DNA of 64,000 bases from Thermoanaerobaculia bacterium (GCA_030431255.1 JAUIJL010000019.1:62001-126000), one strand, 5' to 3'; counted from the stretch's first letter, positions 36,601 to 43,896 are shown. The notes: a model not told the origin generated them from the sequence alone. Numbers and translations are program-made.

Positions 36601-36852
36601 GCCCTCGGACGCATCGAGCTGGAACGTAAAAGCGCGGAGAAAGCGCTGCAATGGCTGAGCACAGCCCGGAAATCCTTCGAAGATCTGGAAGTGCCGTTCG
36701 AAATCGCTCGCGTAGACCTGGAAATCGGCCGTACGGCGAAGCTCAGCGGGGATCCCGAGGCGGAGTCCGTGCTCGCCCGAGCCCAAGCCGCTTTTGAAGA
36801 GATGCACGTGCCCTATTGGATCGAGCGCACCCAAGAAGCTCTCAGGTCGTAA
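33610..36852 (+). CDS. Zinc-ribbon / cyclase-homology / STAND ATPase / TPR signalling protein
   Basis: 1080 residues. Two zinc ribbons (Cys3, 6, 17, 20, 28, 31, 42, 45) are followed by a Pro/Ala-rich linker, then a class III cyclase homology domain (~98-265). A STAND-type ATPase follows, with Walker A GEAGSGKS and Walker B VVVEIEDLQWID, then TPR-like helices to the end. The cyclase metal sites look lost. The first Asp is replaced by Glu (VTVLFCELATRSG instead of FaDl-GS), and the second (normally GDG-MALFGAP) is NQGIMALFGAP. It may therefore sense or scaffold rather than make cyclic nucleotide. AAGAGG precedes ATG, 12 bp after the exporter, so it may regulate it. Its end overlaps the opposing gene by 11 bp. 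Confidence 0.8.
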   Translation: MICQNCQFDNPKGMKFCVECGNGLQIVCAGCRALMMPSYKFCGECGNPLQDGVSAPPVARTASSSQPAALPSEVPRSAPTAGPSPAPPASAAPTVSSDGERKQVTVLFCELATRSGEPPSADVLHEQLTTFFELARECVETFGGTVNRHLNQGIMALFGAPVAYEDHPRRALLAALAIRDRIDAVDSEEWTARMGVDTGSVVVGGVGGMAVGEATEIADQLSKLAEPGQILVSDTAARLTRSQVNLDEHGTLGEQNLPVWEAQSEVELGALASYSSPFIGRDRELSVLEQLRDQAQAGYGQVIALNGEAGSGKSRLMHELYTRTFPRDGAVSYIRGQCISYGTGIPYLPLAGMIRKASRIREGDSHEVVREKLRQSLEAVGTDPEETMPFLLRLLGIEEGTEALDDLEPLAIQARTFAAMRRMILDAAQHALVVVEIEDLQWIDATSAEFLDSLIGAMAAARLLVVLSYRSGYQPNWLDKSYATQLNVGRLSDQDSRKLLANLLEDESLVDKLSDDILSKAEGNPFFLEEMARALTDGQEAVPETVQGVLMARIDRLPEDHKQLLRTGSILGRELSLELLKQIWDRPAELEPLLEDLQRWELLYKAPSEDRVTYFFRQALTQEVTYQSLLAPRRQEYHRRTAQALERMYEGRLEDAFDRLIYHYPKAGEPQKTVYYLTLFAHKAAEGYAHSEAAAALREALQQAESLEAEERDRQSIEILLQLADSLLPLASFPETLELFQKHLARLESLDDPSLAGPYYFWLAHTYTYMGFQEETRAFADKSIEAARAAEDETTEGKARYVLGRDGFWSGQFSNGIENSLRAVVLLERNGEPWWQGQAYWVAGFNHYVLGQFEQAIDALERAYAIGEALDDYRLDTSWSLGYFYASLGESDTGIEQCQKGLERSRDPLNSAVSTGFLGHAILQKGEDLGGAVDHLTRATEMMGQAGMQQLEGWFSAFLGEALLAMGEFDRAAKAAARGLEASKESKFLYGIGLCQEALGRIELERKSAEKALQWLSTARKSFEDLEVPFEIARVDLEIGRTAKLSGDPEAESVLARAQAAFEEMHVPYWIERTQEALRS

Positions 36853-37978
36853 CGGCCCGGTATTGAAACAGCAAATAACCCTTGGCTTCCGGGGGCGAAG
36901 CGTCGGCGGGTCCTGCCAGCTTGAAATGGCTGAGCACCTGAGCCGCCACCCCGCGATGCAAGGTCGATGGCCAAAGGTAGCCGGCGGTGGCTCGATTCCA
37001 CTGTCCCAACCAATCGTGAACGAGCCGACGACGACCGGCATCGAATAAGCCGGCAGCGGTCAGCTCATTCATCAGCTCCAGCCATCGAGGCTCCCGGCTC
37101 GGCAGGCGGGCATAGGAAATCTCGACACCAATTCGGGGGCCGATCTCACCCGCCGGCCCGATGTCGAACGAAAGGTGGGGGCGATCGCTTTCCCGCCCGG
37201 CGGGACCCAAGACCTCCAGCCAGCCGGGGGGTCTAACCCCGATGCTCTTCAAATACCCGGGCATATCCGGAACGGCGACCCCGAAGATCTCCAATCGAAC
37301 CCAGCCGGGGCATCGTGCCGCGAGGTCGAAAAGGTATTGTGGACGGCTACCGGGAGGCAGCTTCTCCAAACATCGGCTCAGGGTCGCCGCCTGCGCACGG
37401 ACATTCAGTCTTCCGAAGAGGCTCAAGCCGTCCGCCATGTTCAGGGGTCGGCGACGCCGGGGCAACGTCAGACACACCACCGGGTGCGGCTCGAGCGCGG
37501 GGCCCACATGGGTCGGCGTGCTCTGGGCAGGCGGCTCGGCCAATGAGCCGTCAGCCTCCATTCGCGCGAGATCGAGCTCCAACCACACCGAGTCGATGGC
37601 CGACAAGAAGTCGGCAGAGGAATCGGGCCGTTCCGATAGATCACGTTCTGGCCGGCGGTTGTGACCGGCCCAGGTCCTCAGCAGGTCCTTCCAGGGCAGC
37701 GGGCGCGGGCTCCAGCTCTGCAGAATTAGATCCGCTTGATCGGGCCGCTCAATCTTCTGGGAGATATCGGGTAGAAAGATCCGTTCGGAATTCGCGCTGA
37801 GGGAAAATTCAAAGGCCGTCAGCGCATCGAAGCGCAGACGGCCCAGAATGGCTCGCACTGGATCGGCAATCGATCCGAGCCCTAGCGACTCGCGATCACC
37901 GATGCCGTCGAGCTGTCGGGAGATGAGAGGCCACCAAATATCGGCATGCAGACCGTTCGGCTCAGCGTCACTCTCCAT
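36842..37978 (-). CDS. Unknown 378-residue protein paired with a tiny Gly-Gly precursor
   Basis: Not recognised. 378 residues, soluble, without a signal peptide, transmembrane helix or clear catalytic motif. It is rich in Arg, Leu and Pro, with Trp-containing blocks such as ADIWWPLISRQLDGIG and VHDWLGQWNRATAGYLW. It has weak similarity in style to leader-binding or dehydratase-type RiPP proteins, but I cannot assign a family. The position is informative: it starts 30 bp after a 40-residue peptide gene with a double-glycine leader, on the same strand, next to the NHLP exporter. A role in modifying, binding or providing immunity to that peptide is an inference. The start is ATG 37978 with no strong ribosome site. 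Confidence 0.5.
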   Translation of the reverse strand: MESDAEPNGLHADIWWPLISRQLDGIGDRESLGLGSIADPVRAILGRLRFDALTAFEFSLSANSERIFLPDISQKIERPDQADLILQSWSPRPLPWKDLLRTWAGHNRRPERDLSERPDSSADFLSAIDSVWLELDLARMEADGSLAEPPAQSTPTHVGPALEPHPVVCLTLPRRRRPLNMADGLSLFGRLNVRAQAATLSRCLEKLPPGSRPQYLFDLAARCPGWVRLEIFGVAVPDMPGYLKSIGVRPPGWLEVLGPAGRESDRPHLSFDIGPAGEIGPRIGVEISYARLPSREPRWLELMNELTAAGLFDAGRRRLVHDWLGQWNRATAGYLWPSTLHRGVAAQVLSHFKLAGPADASPPEAKGYLLFQYRAVTT

Positions 37979-38008
37979 CTATCAAGCAGTAGCTGAGAGG
38001 CGAGAGCC

Positions 38009-38131
38009 TCAGGAGCCCGGATCGCCGGTCCAGCCCCCTGCCACATCTTCCAAATTCTCGTCGGAAAGCTCTTCCATTCCTTCGTCTTCTACGGGCTCTT
38101 CGCCCGCTTGAATACCTTCTTGCTCGCTCAT
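38009..38131 (-). CDS. Tiny Cys-free double-glycine precursor peptide
   Basis: 40 residues, too short for most gene callers. The acidic leader ends EELSDENLEDVAGG, the same pattern as the leaders of the Cys-rich peptides at 41-48.9 kb (ELDD-L-DVSGG). After the Gly-Gly only WTGDPGS remains, so the predicted product is a seven-residue peptide with no Cys. GGAG lies in TTAGGAGATCGCAG before ATG 38131. It is followed by the 378-residue unknown gene. The leader strongly suggests that the NHLP C39 exporter handles it. It could be a minimal RiPP or a signalling peptide. Confidence 0.7.
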   Translation of the reverse strand: MSEQEGIQAGEEPVEDEGMEELSDENLEDVAGGWTGDPGS

Positions 38132-38953
38132 TCTGCGATCTCCTAACTCATCAGTGTGTCAGGGAAGCGGTACGACCGACGGAATTTTACCCAGGATTCT
38201 AAGGAAAGGTACGTCGATGGTCCCGCTTCGAAATTCCCTTAGCGGGTAGAAATCCAGGACTCTGGTTCCATTCCTGGAACCCTCGGTCTTTGTGCTGAGC
38301 CCCGGAGCCGTGGCGGGGAACCCTATCGACCCACCCGATTCCACGGCTTAGACATATACGTAACTTTAGCACGATGAGTTTCCGAGGGGAAGATCCTCGG
38401 CCGATTTAAGCAGAATCACTCTTGTCTCTAGAACTGAGCATTTTCCCTTATTGACCCTTCTGCCGATCGCCGGCGCAAGGCACTTCGAAACGGGTGACGG
38501 GAGCTCCGCACCTGAGAATTATGCTTCCGGCCCAAAAACACAAACAACCGGCATTTCGCTGGATTTCTGGCGAATCCATGCCTCCCATGGAAAATTACGA
38601 AATCATCCTCAAATTGATTAGCCAATGTGACCGATTTTCCGGACTTTTTAGATAATTTATATTGCTAAAAACAGACACTTGATCCCAAATCGGCCAATTG
38701 TTATCATCTTGGTCTCTTTGACGTATGTATTACCTCTGGAGTTTTCCCGGCGACTAGTCACATGAAACTGAGGGTTTCTACTACTCGCGAAAACAGCGAG
38801 ACCACCAGGACTCAGCAGCATCGATTCGTCGCACAAAGATGCTGAAATAAACCAAAGCTGTAGTCTTTATGGGGAAACCATTCGCCTTCGCACTCGTATC
38901 TCATTCCGCTCAGCTCTTTCCGTCGGAGCGACTTCTTCAATAAGGAACCTCTA
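38132..38953. other. Long intergenic region before the first glycosyltransferase gene
   Basis: 822 bp without a supportable gene on either strand. It separates the divergent precursor pair from the glycosyltransferase operon and is clearly more AT-rich than the rest, especially 38640-38700. A weak promoter candidate is GTGACC (38627-38632), 18 bases, GATAAT (38651-38656), pointing right. Only very short frames occur, such as one from 38761, and none has a ribosome site. A long leader RNA or multiple regulator sites are plausible. Confidence 0.45.
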
Positions 38954-40978
38954 GTGAAGCTTTGCTTGGTTATCAAATATCCGCCGATCCAAGGTGGGAC
39001 GTGCACTTCAGGGTACTGGCTCGCCTATGGACTCGCCGAGCGGGGCCACCAGGTTTATGTGGTCACCAATGCCGACGAGGTCGAAGACGAATACCGAATT
39101 CACCTCTCCGACGGCGACGGACCGTGGATGGAGCCGACCTTCGAAGCCTCCGGCGGCTTCGTCAAGGTCTTTCACACGGAGCGTTTCAGCCCCGCGAAGA
39201 TGGACCACATTCCCAAGTCGAATGTCTACGTCACCAAGCTCGCTTCCCAAACCGCTCAAGTGGTCCGTGAATACGACTGCGACCTAATTTTCAGCTTCTA
39301 CTACGAGCCCTACGGGGTGGCCGGATATTTGGCCTCACAATGGACCGGTCGGCCCTTGGCGATGAAGCACGCCGGAAGCGACTTGGAACGGATGCTCAAG
39401 AACCCGACCATGGCCACCACTTATAAAGAGGTGCTGAAGGCCACTGACGGCGTGTTGACTCGGCCCAATCTCGCGATCCGATTTATGGGCATGGGTGTCA
39501 AACCGGAAAATATCTACGCCGCGGGCGGTGGCGGTTTGCGCACCGACGTCTTCAATAAGGAGGCCGAGCCCCTGGACCTCGAAGCCTTGGTCAACGAGAA
39601 GTCCTGGAGCCCGTTGGGCGACCACGCCCCTCCTTTCGACCCTTCGGTACCCACCATCGGCATCTATGGCAAGCCCGGCGTTTTCAAAGGCTCGTACGAT
39701 CTGGTGTTGGCCCTTTCCCAGCTTCGGGAACAAGGCGTCGAAGTCAACTTCGTGGCCCTCAGTGACGGCCGACGGGCAGAGGATCTCAAAGAGTTCATCA
39801 AAGGAAAGGCCATCGCGCCTTACACCCGCTTGGTTCCGTTCATCCCCAACTGGAAGATTCCGGGTTTCATTCGCGCCTGCACCGCGGTCTGTTTCCTGGA
39901 GCGAGACTTCCCGATCAAAATCCACACACCCCAGGTCGCGACCGAGATCTTGGCCTGTGGCGGCTGCTTGATTCTCTCCAACGAGATCGCCCAAAAACAA
40001 CGCTATCGGGACGAAATCGAGGATCGGAAGAACCTGCTCCTGGTCAAGGATCCCAAAGAGATCGACACCCTGGCGGCGGCCATCCAATTCGCGGTCGAGG
40101 ACCCGAAGCGCGCCCGGGAAATCGGAGACTGCGGCGCCGACTTACCGATCAATACCGGAGATCCCGGAGCCCAGGTCGATTTCTACGAACGATTCTTCAA
40201 CCGGCTCATCGGACGTGAATCCGATGTCGCTCCGATCAAAACCTTCGTCGAGAAAAGCTCCGGCACGGACTTCTTGCCGGCCTTCTTGGATCGCCTGATC
40301 CCTTGGCTGCCCGCCGCTTTGGGCGCCGATCGGGCAGAGGCCCTGAAGGACGACTTCCTGGAAATCGCCGATATTTCCGACGACGAGCATCCCATCGCCT
40401 TGGCCCGCCGCTATTGCCGATTCCTGCGCGCCGTATCCCACGGATTTGAAGGCGAGGACCACGACTTCCTGCAGGAGCTTCTCCGCTTCCAGGAGACCAA
40501 GCTCGCCACCAGCTACGACGACCCACGGGATACCGTGGCTCTCTTCCCCGTGCGCGACGAAATCGAGTCGCCCTTGGACCTCAAGGAGCGCGTTTTCGGT
40601 CTGAGACCGATGCTGAATCGTAGCGGTAGGTTCGAGAGCTTCGAATGGAATCTCGCCGGCCTGTTCAAACGTGGCATTCAACGCAGCCTGGGCGATGCGG
40701 GGGACCCGACCGAGGCGATCTCCAAGCTGCGAGAGAGCACCGAAAAATCTCCGGGATATGTGCTGTTTTTCAAAACACCGAATTTCCTCGGAGGAGTCGT
40801 CCGAGTCAGTGACAGCACCTACGACTTGCTTCAGCTTTGTGACGGTAGCCGCACCTTGGAAGAGGTGCTGGCTCAGGTCGCGGAAGACTCGGGATTCCCT
40901 GCCGATGAGCTTCGAAAACCTGTGACGTCGACCTTGATCGGGTTACATCAGCAAATCGCTTTGATCTTTTCTCGCTGA
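38954..40978 (+). CDS. GT4-like glycosyltransferase with C-terminal PqqD/RRE-like domain (copy 1)
   Basis: 674 residues. The N-terminal ~420 are a GT-B fold of the GT4 type: Gly-rich loop YPPIQGGTCTSGYWLAYGLA, central IGIYGKPGVFKGSYDLVLAL, and ERDFPIKIHTPQVATEIL with the two Glu of the E-x7-E-like sugar-nucleotide site. A helical middle region (~430-570) leads to a C-terminal winged helix (NFLGGVVRVSDSTYDLLQLC, DGSRTLEEVL) of the PqqD type, which in RiPP enzymes binds leader peptides. A glycosyltransferase carrying its own leader-recognition domain, directly before an array of precursors, points to glycosylation of those peptides. GTG start with AAGGA upstream. The second copy at 45203 has the same length. 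Donor sugar and acceptor residue are unknown. Confidence 0.75.
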   Translation: MKLCLVIKYPPIQGGTCTSGYWLAYGLAERGHQVYVVTNADEVEDEYRIHLSDGDGPWMEPTFEASGGFVKVFHTERFSPAKMDHIPKSNVYVTKLASQTAQVVREYDCDLIFSFYYEPYGVAGYLASQWTGRPLAMKHAGSDLERMLKNPTMATTYKEVLKATDGVLTRPNLAIRFMGMGVKPENIYAAGGGGLRTDVFNKEAEPLDLEALVNEKSWSPLGDHAPPFDPSVPTIGIYGKPGVFKGSYDLVLALSQLREQGVEVNFVALSDGRRAEDLKEFIKGKAIAPYTRLVPFIPNWKIPGFIRACTAVCFLERDFPIKIHTPQVATEILACGGCLILSNEIAQKQRYRDEIEDRKNLLLVKDPKEIDTLAAAIQFAVEDPKRAREIGDCGADLPINTGDPGAQVDFYERFFNRLIGRESDVAPIKTFVEKSSGTDFLPAFLDRLIPWLPAALGADRAEALKDDFLEIADISDDEHPIALARRYCRFLRAVSHGFEGEDHDFLQELLRFQETKLATSYDDPRDTVALFPVRDEIESPLDLKERVFGLRPMLNRSGRFESFEWNLAGLFKRGIQRSLGDAGDPTEAISKLRESTEKSPGYVLFFKTPNFLGGVVRVSDSTYDLLQLCDGSRTLEEVLAQVAEDSGFPADELRKPVTSTLIGLHQQIALIFSR

Positions 40979-41113
40979 TTTTTTCGCCTCGTAATATGAG
41001 AAGAGATAGATAGATGATCATCTTGGATTCTCGGAGCACCAGAATCGTAGAGAGAAATGAGACTCTGGCCGGCTCCTTTGATCGTTATGAGTCAACCCCT
41101 GACGACCGACCAC

Positions 41114-41133
41114 GAATCCGCCGCGGCGGATTC
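41114..41133. promoter_or_regulatory. Perfect 20-bp palindrome upstream of the first precursor
   Basis: GAATCCGCCGCGGCGGATTC reads identically on both strands. It ends 22 bp before the first precursor ATG, close to the ribosome site. It may be an operator or an RNA hairpin that sets precursor expression. No protein partner can be named. Confidence 0.5.
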
Positions 41134-41155
41134 ACAACCTAAAAGGATGGAACCC

Positions 41156-41317
41156 ATGTCCGACAACAAAAAGCCCGAATTCCAAGCCGACGAAGTCACC
41201 GAGCTCGACGACAAAGACCTCAATGACGCCAGTGGTGGCGGTATGTGCACCGGCTGCGAGGGCTGTGATCGCTGCAACGGCTGTGACGGCCAGGGCGGCG
41301 GCATCGCCCAGCTCTAA
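41156..41317 (+). CDS. Cys-rich precursor peptide 1 (class A, CxxC repeat)
   Basis: 53 residues. The acidic leader (KKPEFQADEVTELDDKDL then NDASGGG) ends in a Gly-Gly-type site like NHLP peptides. The core contains CTGCEGCDRCNGC, five Cys at an exact three-residue period, followed by DGQGGG and a short tail. A Cys-dense core next to an MNIO (DUF692) oxidase is typical of MNIO substrates, whose Cys residues are oxidised to thioamide/oxazolone or thiooxazole groups. AAAGGATGG precedes ATG 41156; the upstream in-frame extension is not credible. It is first in an array of seven. Confidence 0.85.
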   Translation: MSDNKKPEFQADEVTELDDKDLNDASGGGMCTGCEGCDRCNGCDGQGGGIAQL

Positions 41318-41388
41318 GAAGCACGCCCAGCACATGATTACCCCGTTCAGCTGAACCGAGCTGCGGGACCAAAACGAGGATTGAATCC

Positions 41389-41550
41389 ATGTCCGAGACC
41401 AAGAAGCCCGAGTTCCAAGCCGACGAAGTCACCGAGATTGACGACAAAGATCTCAACGACGCCAGTGGCGGCGGCTACTGTACCGGCTGTGAAGGTTGTG
41501 ACCGCTGTAATGGTTGTGACGGCCAAGGCGGCGGCGTTCTGAGCATGTAA
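41389..41550 (+). CDS. Cys-rich precursor peptide 2 (class A)
   Basis: 53 residues, missed by long-ORF searches. It is nearly identical to peptide 1 over the leader (EFQADEVTEIDDKDLNDASG) and core (CTGCEGCDRCNGCDGQGGG); only the extreme ends differ (tail VLSM instead of IAQL). GAGGA stands 10 bases before ATG. The two genes look like a recent tandem duplication, although synonymous codons differ within the core (TGT versus TGC), so the amino-acid sequence appears to be held by selection. Confidence 0.85.
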   Translation: MSETKKPEFQADEVTEIDDKDLNDASGGGYCTGCEGCDRCNGCDGQGGGVLSM

Positions 41551-41559
41551 GGAAATCTA

Positions 41560-41601
41560 ATTCACCCCGCTTCGCCGGCTCACCGGCAAGGCGGGGTGAA
41601 T
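41560..41601 (+). terminator. Hairpin between precursors 2 and 3 (possible attenuator)
   Basis: ATTCACCCCGC (41560-41570) pairs perfectly with GCGGGGTGAAT (41591-41601), and GCCGG/CCGGC forms an inner stem. Only a short T-run (TTTC) follows, so it may terminate part of the transcripts or protect the RNA, setting the ratio between peptides. Confidence 0.5.
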
Positions 41602-41616
41602 TTCAAGGGGCAAAAC

Positions 41617-41775
41617 ATGTCCGAAAACAGCAAGCCCGAATTCCAAACGGAAGAGGTTACCGAGCTCGACGACAACAGTCTCGACGACGTCAGCGGTGGC
41701 ACCCAGTGCAGTGGCTGTGAAGGCTGTGTGAGCTGTAACGGCTGCGAGGGTGGCGGATTGGCGAACCGTCTCTAA
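41617..41775 (+). CDS. Cys-rich precursor peptide 3 (class A variant)
   Basis: 52 residues. The leader KPEFQTEEVTELDDNSL ends in DDVSGG. The core is CSGCEGCVSCNGC, keeping the exact C-x2 period of peptides 1 and 2 while changing the residues between (S for T, VS for DR), and the tail is shorter (EGGGLANRL). It shows that Cys spacing is conserved and the intervening residues are free to vary. The ribosome site AAGGGG lies 7 bases before ATG. A hairpin precedes the gene and another follows. Confidence 0.83.
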   Translation: MSENSKPEFQTEEVTELDDNSLDDVSGGTQCSGCEGCVSCNGCEGGGLANRL

Positions 41776-41785
41776 GCCGACCGCT

Positions 41786-41814
41786 CGCCCACTGCCTCCA
41801 AGGACGAGTGGGCG
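41786..41814 (+). repeat. Stem-loop after precursor 3
   Basis: CGCCCACT (41786-41793) pairs with AGTGGGCG (41807-41814) over a 13-base loop, 10 bp after the stop of peptide 3. No T-run follows. It is probably an RNA-stability or partial termination element in the polycistronic precursor RNA. Confidence 0.4.
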
Positions 41815-41882
41815 GATCGCTCTAGGCACCCAACTCACCCCGCTTTCCCCTGAGCAGCGGGACAACCAAGAGGATCGAAACC

Positions 41883-42050
41883 ATGTCCGACACCAAAAAG
41901 CCTGAATTCGAAGTCGACGAAGTCACCACCGAGCTCGACGATAAAGATCTCAACGACGCCAGCGGCGGCGGCTACTGCACCGGCTGCACCGGCTGTGATC
42001 GCTGCAACGGCTGCGACGGCCAGGGCGGCGGCGTCGCCAACCAGCTCTAA
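41883..42050 (+). CDS. Cys-rich precursor peptide 4 (class A)
   Basis: 55 residues. The leader EFEVDEVTTELDDKDLND carries a one-residue insertion (TTEL versus TEL) compared with peptides 1-2. The core is CTGCTGCDRCNGCDGQGGG, differing from peptide 1 only by Thr for Glu at the second spacer. AAGAGGA lies before ATG. The core is encoded with different synonymous codons from peptide 2. The precursor belongs to the same presumed MNIO/glycosyltransferase/NHLP pathway. Confidence 0.84.
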   Translation: MSDTKKPEFEVDEVTTELDDKDLNDASGGGYCTGCTGCDRCNGCDGQGGGVANQL

Positions 42051-42229
42051 GCTCGACGGTGCTCCAAGAGCGCGTAATCGAGCCTTGAAAATTTGTGACT
42101 GTGGGCGCGGTGGCAAGAAAGTCACGGCGACCCGGTTACCTCACGTGCCGGATGGGAATCGTTCTCGACCGCACACACCCCAAGAAATGAATCGCATCTA
42201 GTGATTCACCGTTGAAAAGGATTGAACCC

Positions 42230-42379
42230 ATGTCCAAGCCTGATTTCAAAGTTGACGAAGTTGCCGAAGAAGTTGACGACAAAAACCTCGACGACGTCAG
42301 CGGTGGCGGCATCTGCACCGGTTGTGAAGGTTGTGACCGCTGCAACGGCTGTGACGGCATCGGCCACCAGACTCTCTGA
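42230..42379 (+). CDS. Cys-rich precursor peptide 5 (class A)
   Basis: 49 residues. A shorter leader starts MSKPDFKVDEVAEEVDDK and ends NLDDVSGGG. The core is CTGCEGCDRCNGCDG as in peptide 1, but the Gly-rich tail is replaced by IGHQTL, which brings in a His. AAAAGG stands before ATG. The gene is almost identical at DNA level to peptide 6 for its first ~130 bases, so the two arose by recent duplication. The 180 bp before it holds no gene. Confidence 0.84.
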   Translation: MSKPDFKVDEVAEEVDDKNLDDVSGGGICTGCEGCDRCNGCDGIGHQTL

Positions 42380-42402
42380 TCCAATAAGAAAGGATTAATC
42401 CT

Positions 42403-42561
42403 ATGTCCAAGCCTGATTTCAAAGTTGACGAAGTTGCCGAAGAAGTCGACGACAAAAATCTCGACGACGTCAGCGGTGGCGGCATCTGCACCGGCTGCGA
42501 AGGTTGTGATCGCTGCAACGGCTGTGACGGCCAGGGCGGCGGCATCTCCACCCGCGCCTGA
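42403..42561 (+). CDS. Cys-rich precursor peptide 6 (class A)
   Basis: 52 residues. Leader identical to peptide 5 (MSKPDFKVDEVAEEVDDK), core CTGCEGCDRCNGCDGQGGG with tail ISTRA. It starts 23 bp after peptide 5 with AGAAAGGA upstream. Gene pair 5/6 shows one leader carrying two tails, consistent with core and tail diversification after duplication. Two strong stem-loops follow at 42594-42653. Confidence 0.84.
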   Translation: MSKPDFKVDEVAEEVDDKNLDDVSGGGICTGCEGCDRCNGCDGQGGGISTRA

Positions 42562-42593
42562 TCCGCGACTCGCTAGCAGCAGATAGTGCTGCT

Positions 42594-42653
42594 GGAGGAT
42601 CGCTCGCGTGATCCTCCTCCACAGGACGAATCATCCCTGATGATTCGTCCTGT
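42594..42653 (+). terminator. Two adjacent stem-loops after the class A precursors
   Basis: GGAGGATC (42594-42601) pairs with GATCCTCC (42610-42617); then ACAGGACGAATCATC (42621-42635) pairs perfectly with 42639-42653 over a three-base loop. The 15-bp perfect stem is very stable, but no T-run follows. It probably blocks 3' decay or partly terminates, so class A peptides would be made in excess over the downstream enzymes. Confidence 0.55.
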
Positions 42654-42719
42654 GGCTCACGATTCCTTATACGATCGCCGCGAACCCATCTACACTCCCT
42701 TCGCCGAGAGGTGCATCCC

Positions 42720-42875
42720 ATGTCCGATGAAAAGGCAACCCCAGAATTCAAGGTCGATCCCATGGAAGAGCTCGACGACGAAGCTCTCGACGATGTCAGC
42801 GGCGGCAGTGACTGCTCCGGCTGCAGTCATGTCTGCAGCGCCAGCTGCGGTAGCGACATCGGCCTCCAACGCTGA
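42720..42875 (+). CDS. Cys-rich precursor peptide 7 (class B)
   Basis: 51 residues. The leader ATPEFKVDPMEELDDEAL ends DDVSGG. The core switches to a different pattern, DCSGCSHVCSASCGSD (C-x2-C-x3-C-x3-C), with Ser and His between the Cys and no GGG tail. The closest relative is peptide 12 at 48705, in the other array. GAGAGG precedes ATG. It is the last precursor before the MNIO block, after the stem-loops, so it may be expressed at a different level from class A. Confidence 0.84.
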   Translation: MSDEKATPEFKVDPMEELDDEALDDVSGGSDCSGCSHVCSASCGSDIGLQR

Positions 42876-43029
42876 GTCCCCCCGAAGCTGAGTCCCCCGA
42901 AGAGTGTCCGGTCGGCCGTCGGCACACGGCCGACCTCCCTCGGAAGAGGTCGCCGGTCAGGATATGATTTAAGACGCGAAGATCGCCGAATTCGACATTC
43001 CCGTCTCTCTGCCCACAAAGGTACACCCC

Positions 43030-43869
43030 ATGAGCCACCGCGAGCTACAGGCCTGTCTTTCTCGCCTCTACGTAGACGACGCATTCCTGCGTCTCTACGA
43101 GGTGCAGCCCGAAACCATCTTCAATCAATACACGCTCACCCAAGAGGAGCGTGACACGATCTCGGCGATCGAATATCAGAGCCTTCGAATCTTCGCCTCT
43201 TCCCTGAGGGGCAAGAAGAAGAACTACATTCAGAAGGCCTACCCCGCCCTATTCGCCGTCGATGACCGGGTGATCACGAACTACTATTGCCGCTTTTACG
43301 ACCTGCGCCGGATCGCACCCAACGACGACTCCTTGGATCTGATCCTGCGTTTCGGCACGTTCATGGAGGAAAGCCTTCTCGAGCATCCGGACGTGCCGTC
43401 GTATACCAGTGATCTCGCCCGTTACGAGCGTCTCAAGATTTGGGCTATCCGCAACCCCGATGGCAAAGCTCCGGACTCCTGGAACAGCGACCAAGCCGAG
43501 GGAGATCAAGAAGAGGCCGCAAAAGAGCCCTTCACCCTGGAGACCGTGCCCTGGATTCCCGACGACATCCGCGTCGGCGAGTTCAACCACGACATCATTT
43601 CCATCTACAAGAACATCCGGCGGGGCGAGGAGGTCGAGAATCCCGATCCGAAACCTTGCTCCTTGGTGTTCAAACGTCCCCGTGGCGACCAGGACAAGAA
43701 GATCTTCAAGATTTCTTCCGACACCCACCGTCTGCTCGAGTTCTGCGACCACCGAGGCACCATCGGTGACATCGTCGAGCACTACAATCGTAAGGTGGGT
43801 GACGATCTGTCGGAGCCGATTCTCGGAGCCTTCGAGCATCTGCGTAAGCTCGGCGTCGTCGAGGGATAA
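43030..43869 (+). CDS. MNIO partner protein with C-terminal PqqD/RRE-like domain
   Basis: 279 residues. The N-terminal ~120 (LQACLSRLYVDDAFLRLYEV, YTLTQEERDTISAIEYQSLR, YPALFAVDDRVITNYYCRFY) resemble the helical partner proteins encoded next to DUF692/MNIO enzymes; the very beginning also recalls the LigA-type small helical domain. The C-terminal ~80 residues (KIFKISSDTHRLLEFCDHRG, TIGDIVEHYNR) form a PqqD-like winged helix, the same type found at the end of the two glycosyltransferases, and probably bind the common precursor leader. The gene is 27 bp upstream of the small Cys-motif gene and on the same RNA as the MNIO. It probably presents the peptide to the oxidase. Not catalytic as far as can be seen. 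Confidence 0.7.
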   Translation: MSHRELQACLSRLYVDDAFLRLYEVQPETIFNQYTLTQEERDTISAIEYQSLRIFASSLRGKKKNYIQKAYPALFAVDDRVITNYYCRFYDLRRIAPNDDSLDLILRFGTFMEESLLEHPDVPSYTSDLARYERLKIWAIRNPDGKAPDSWNSDQAEGDQEEAAKEPFTLETVPWIPDDIRVGEFNHDIISIYKNIRRGEEVENPDPKPCSLVFKRPRGDQDKKIFKISSDTHRLLEFCDHRGTIGDIVEHYNRKVGDDLSEPILGAFEHLRKLGVVEG

Positions 43870-43896
43870 ACATCCAACTTTTCCCGAGGTGAACCC

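Noticed and set aside
38761..38844. 27-codon frame in the gap before glycosyltransferase copy 1
   Set aside because: No ribosome site, no leader pattern and no Gly-Gly, unlike all the precursors.
41156..42561. Possible CRISPR or simple tandem DNA repeat in the precursor array
   Set aside because: The similarity follows reading frames, repeat units are unequally spaced, and codons differ while amino acids agree; these are paralogous genes.
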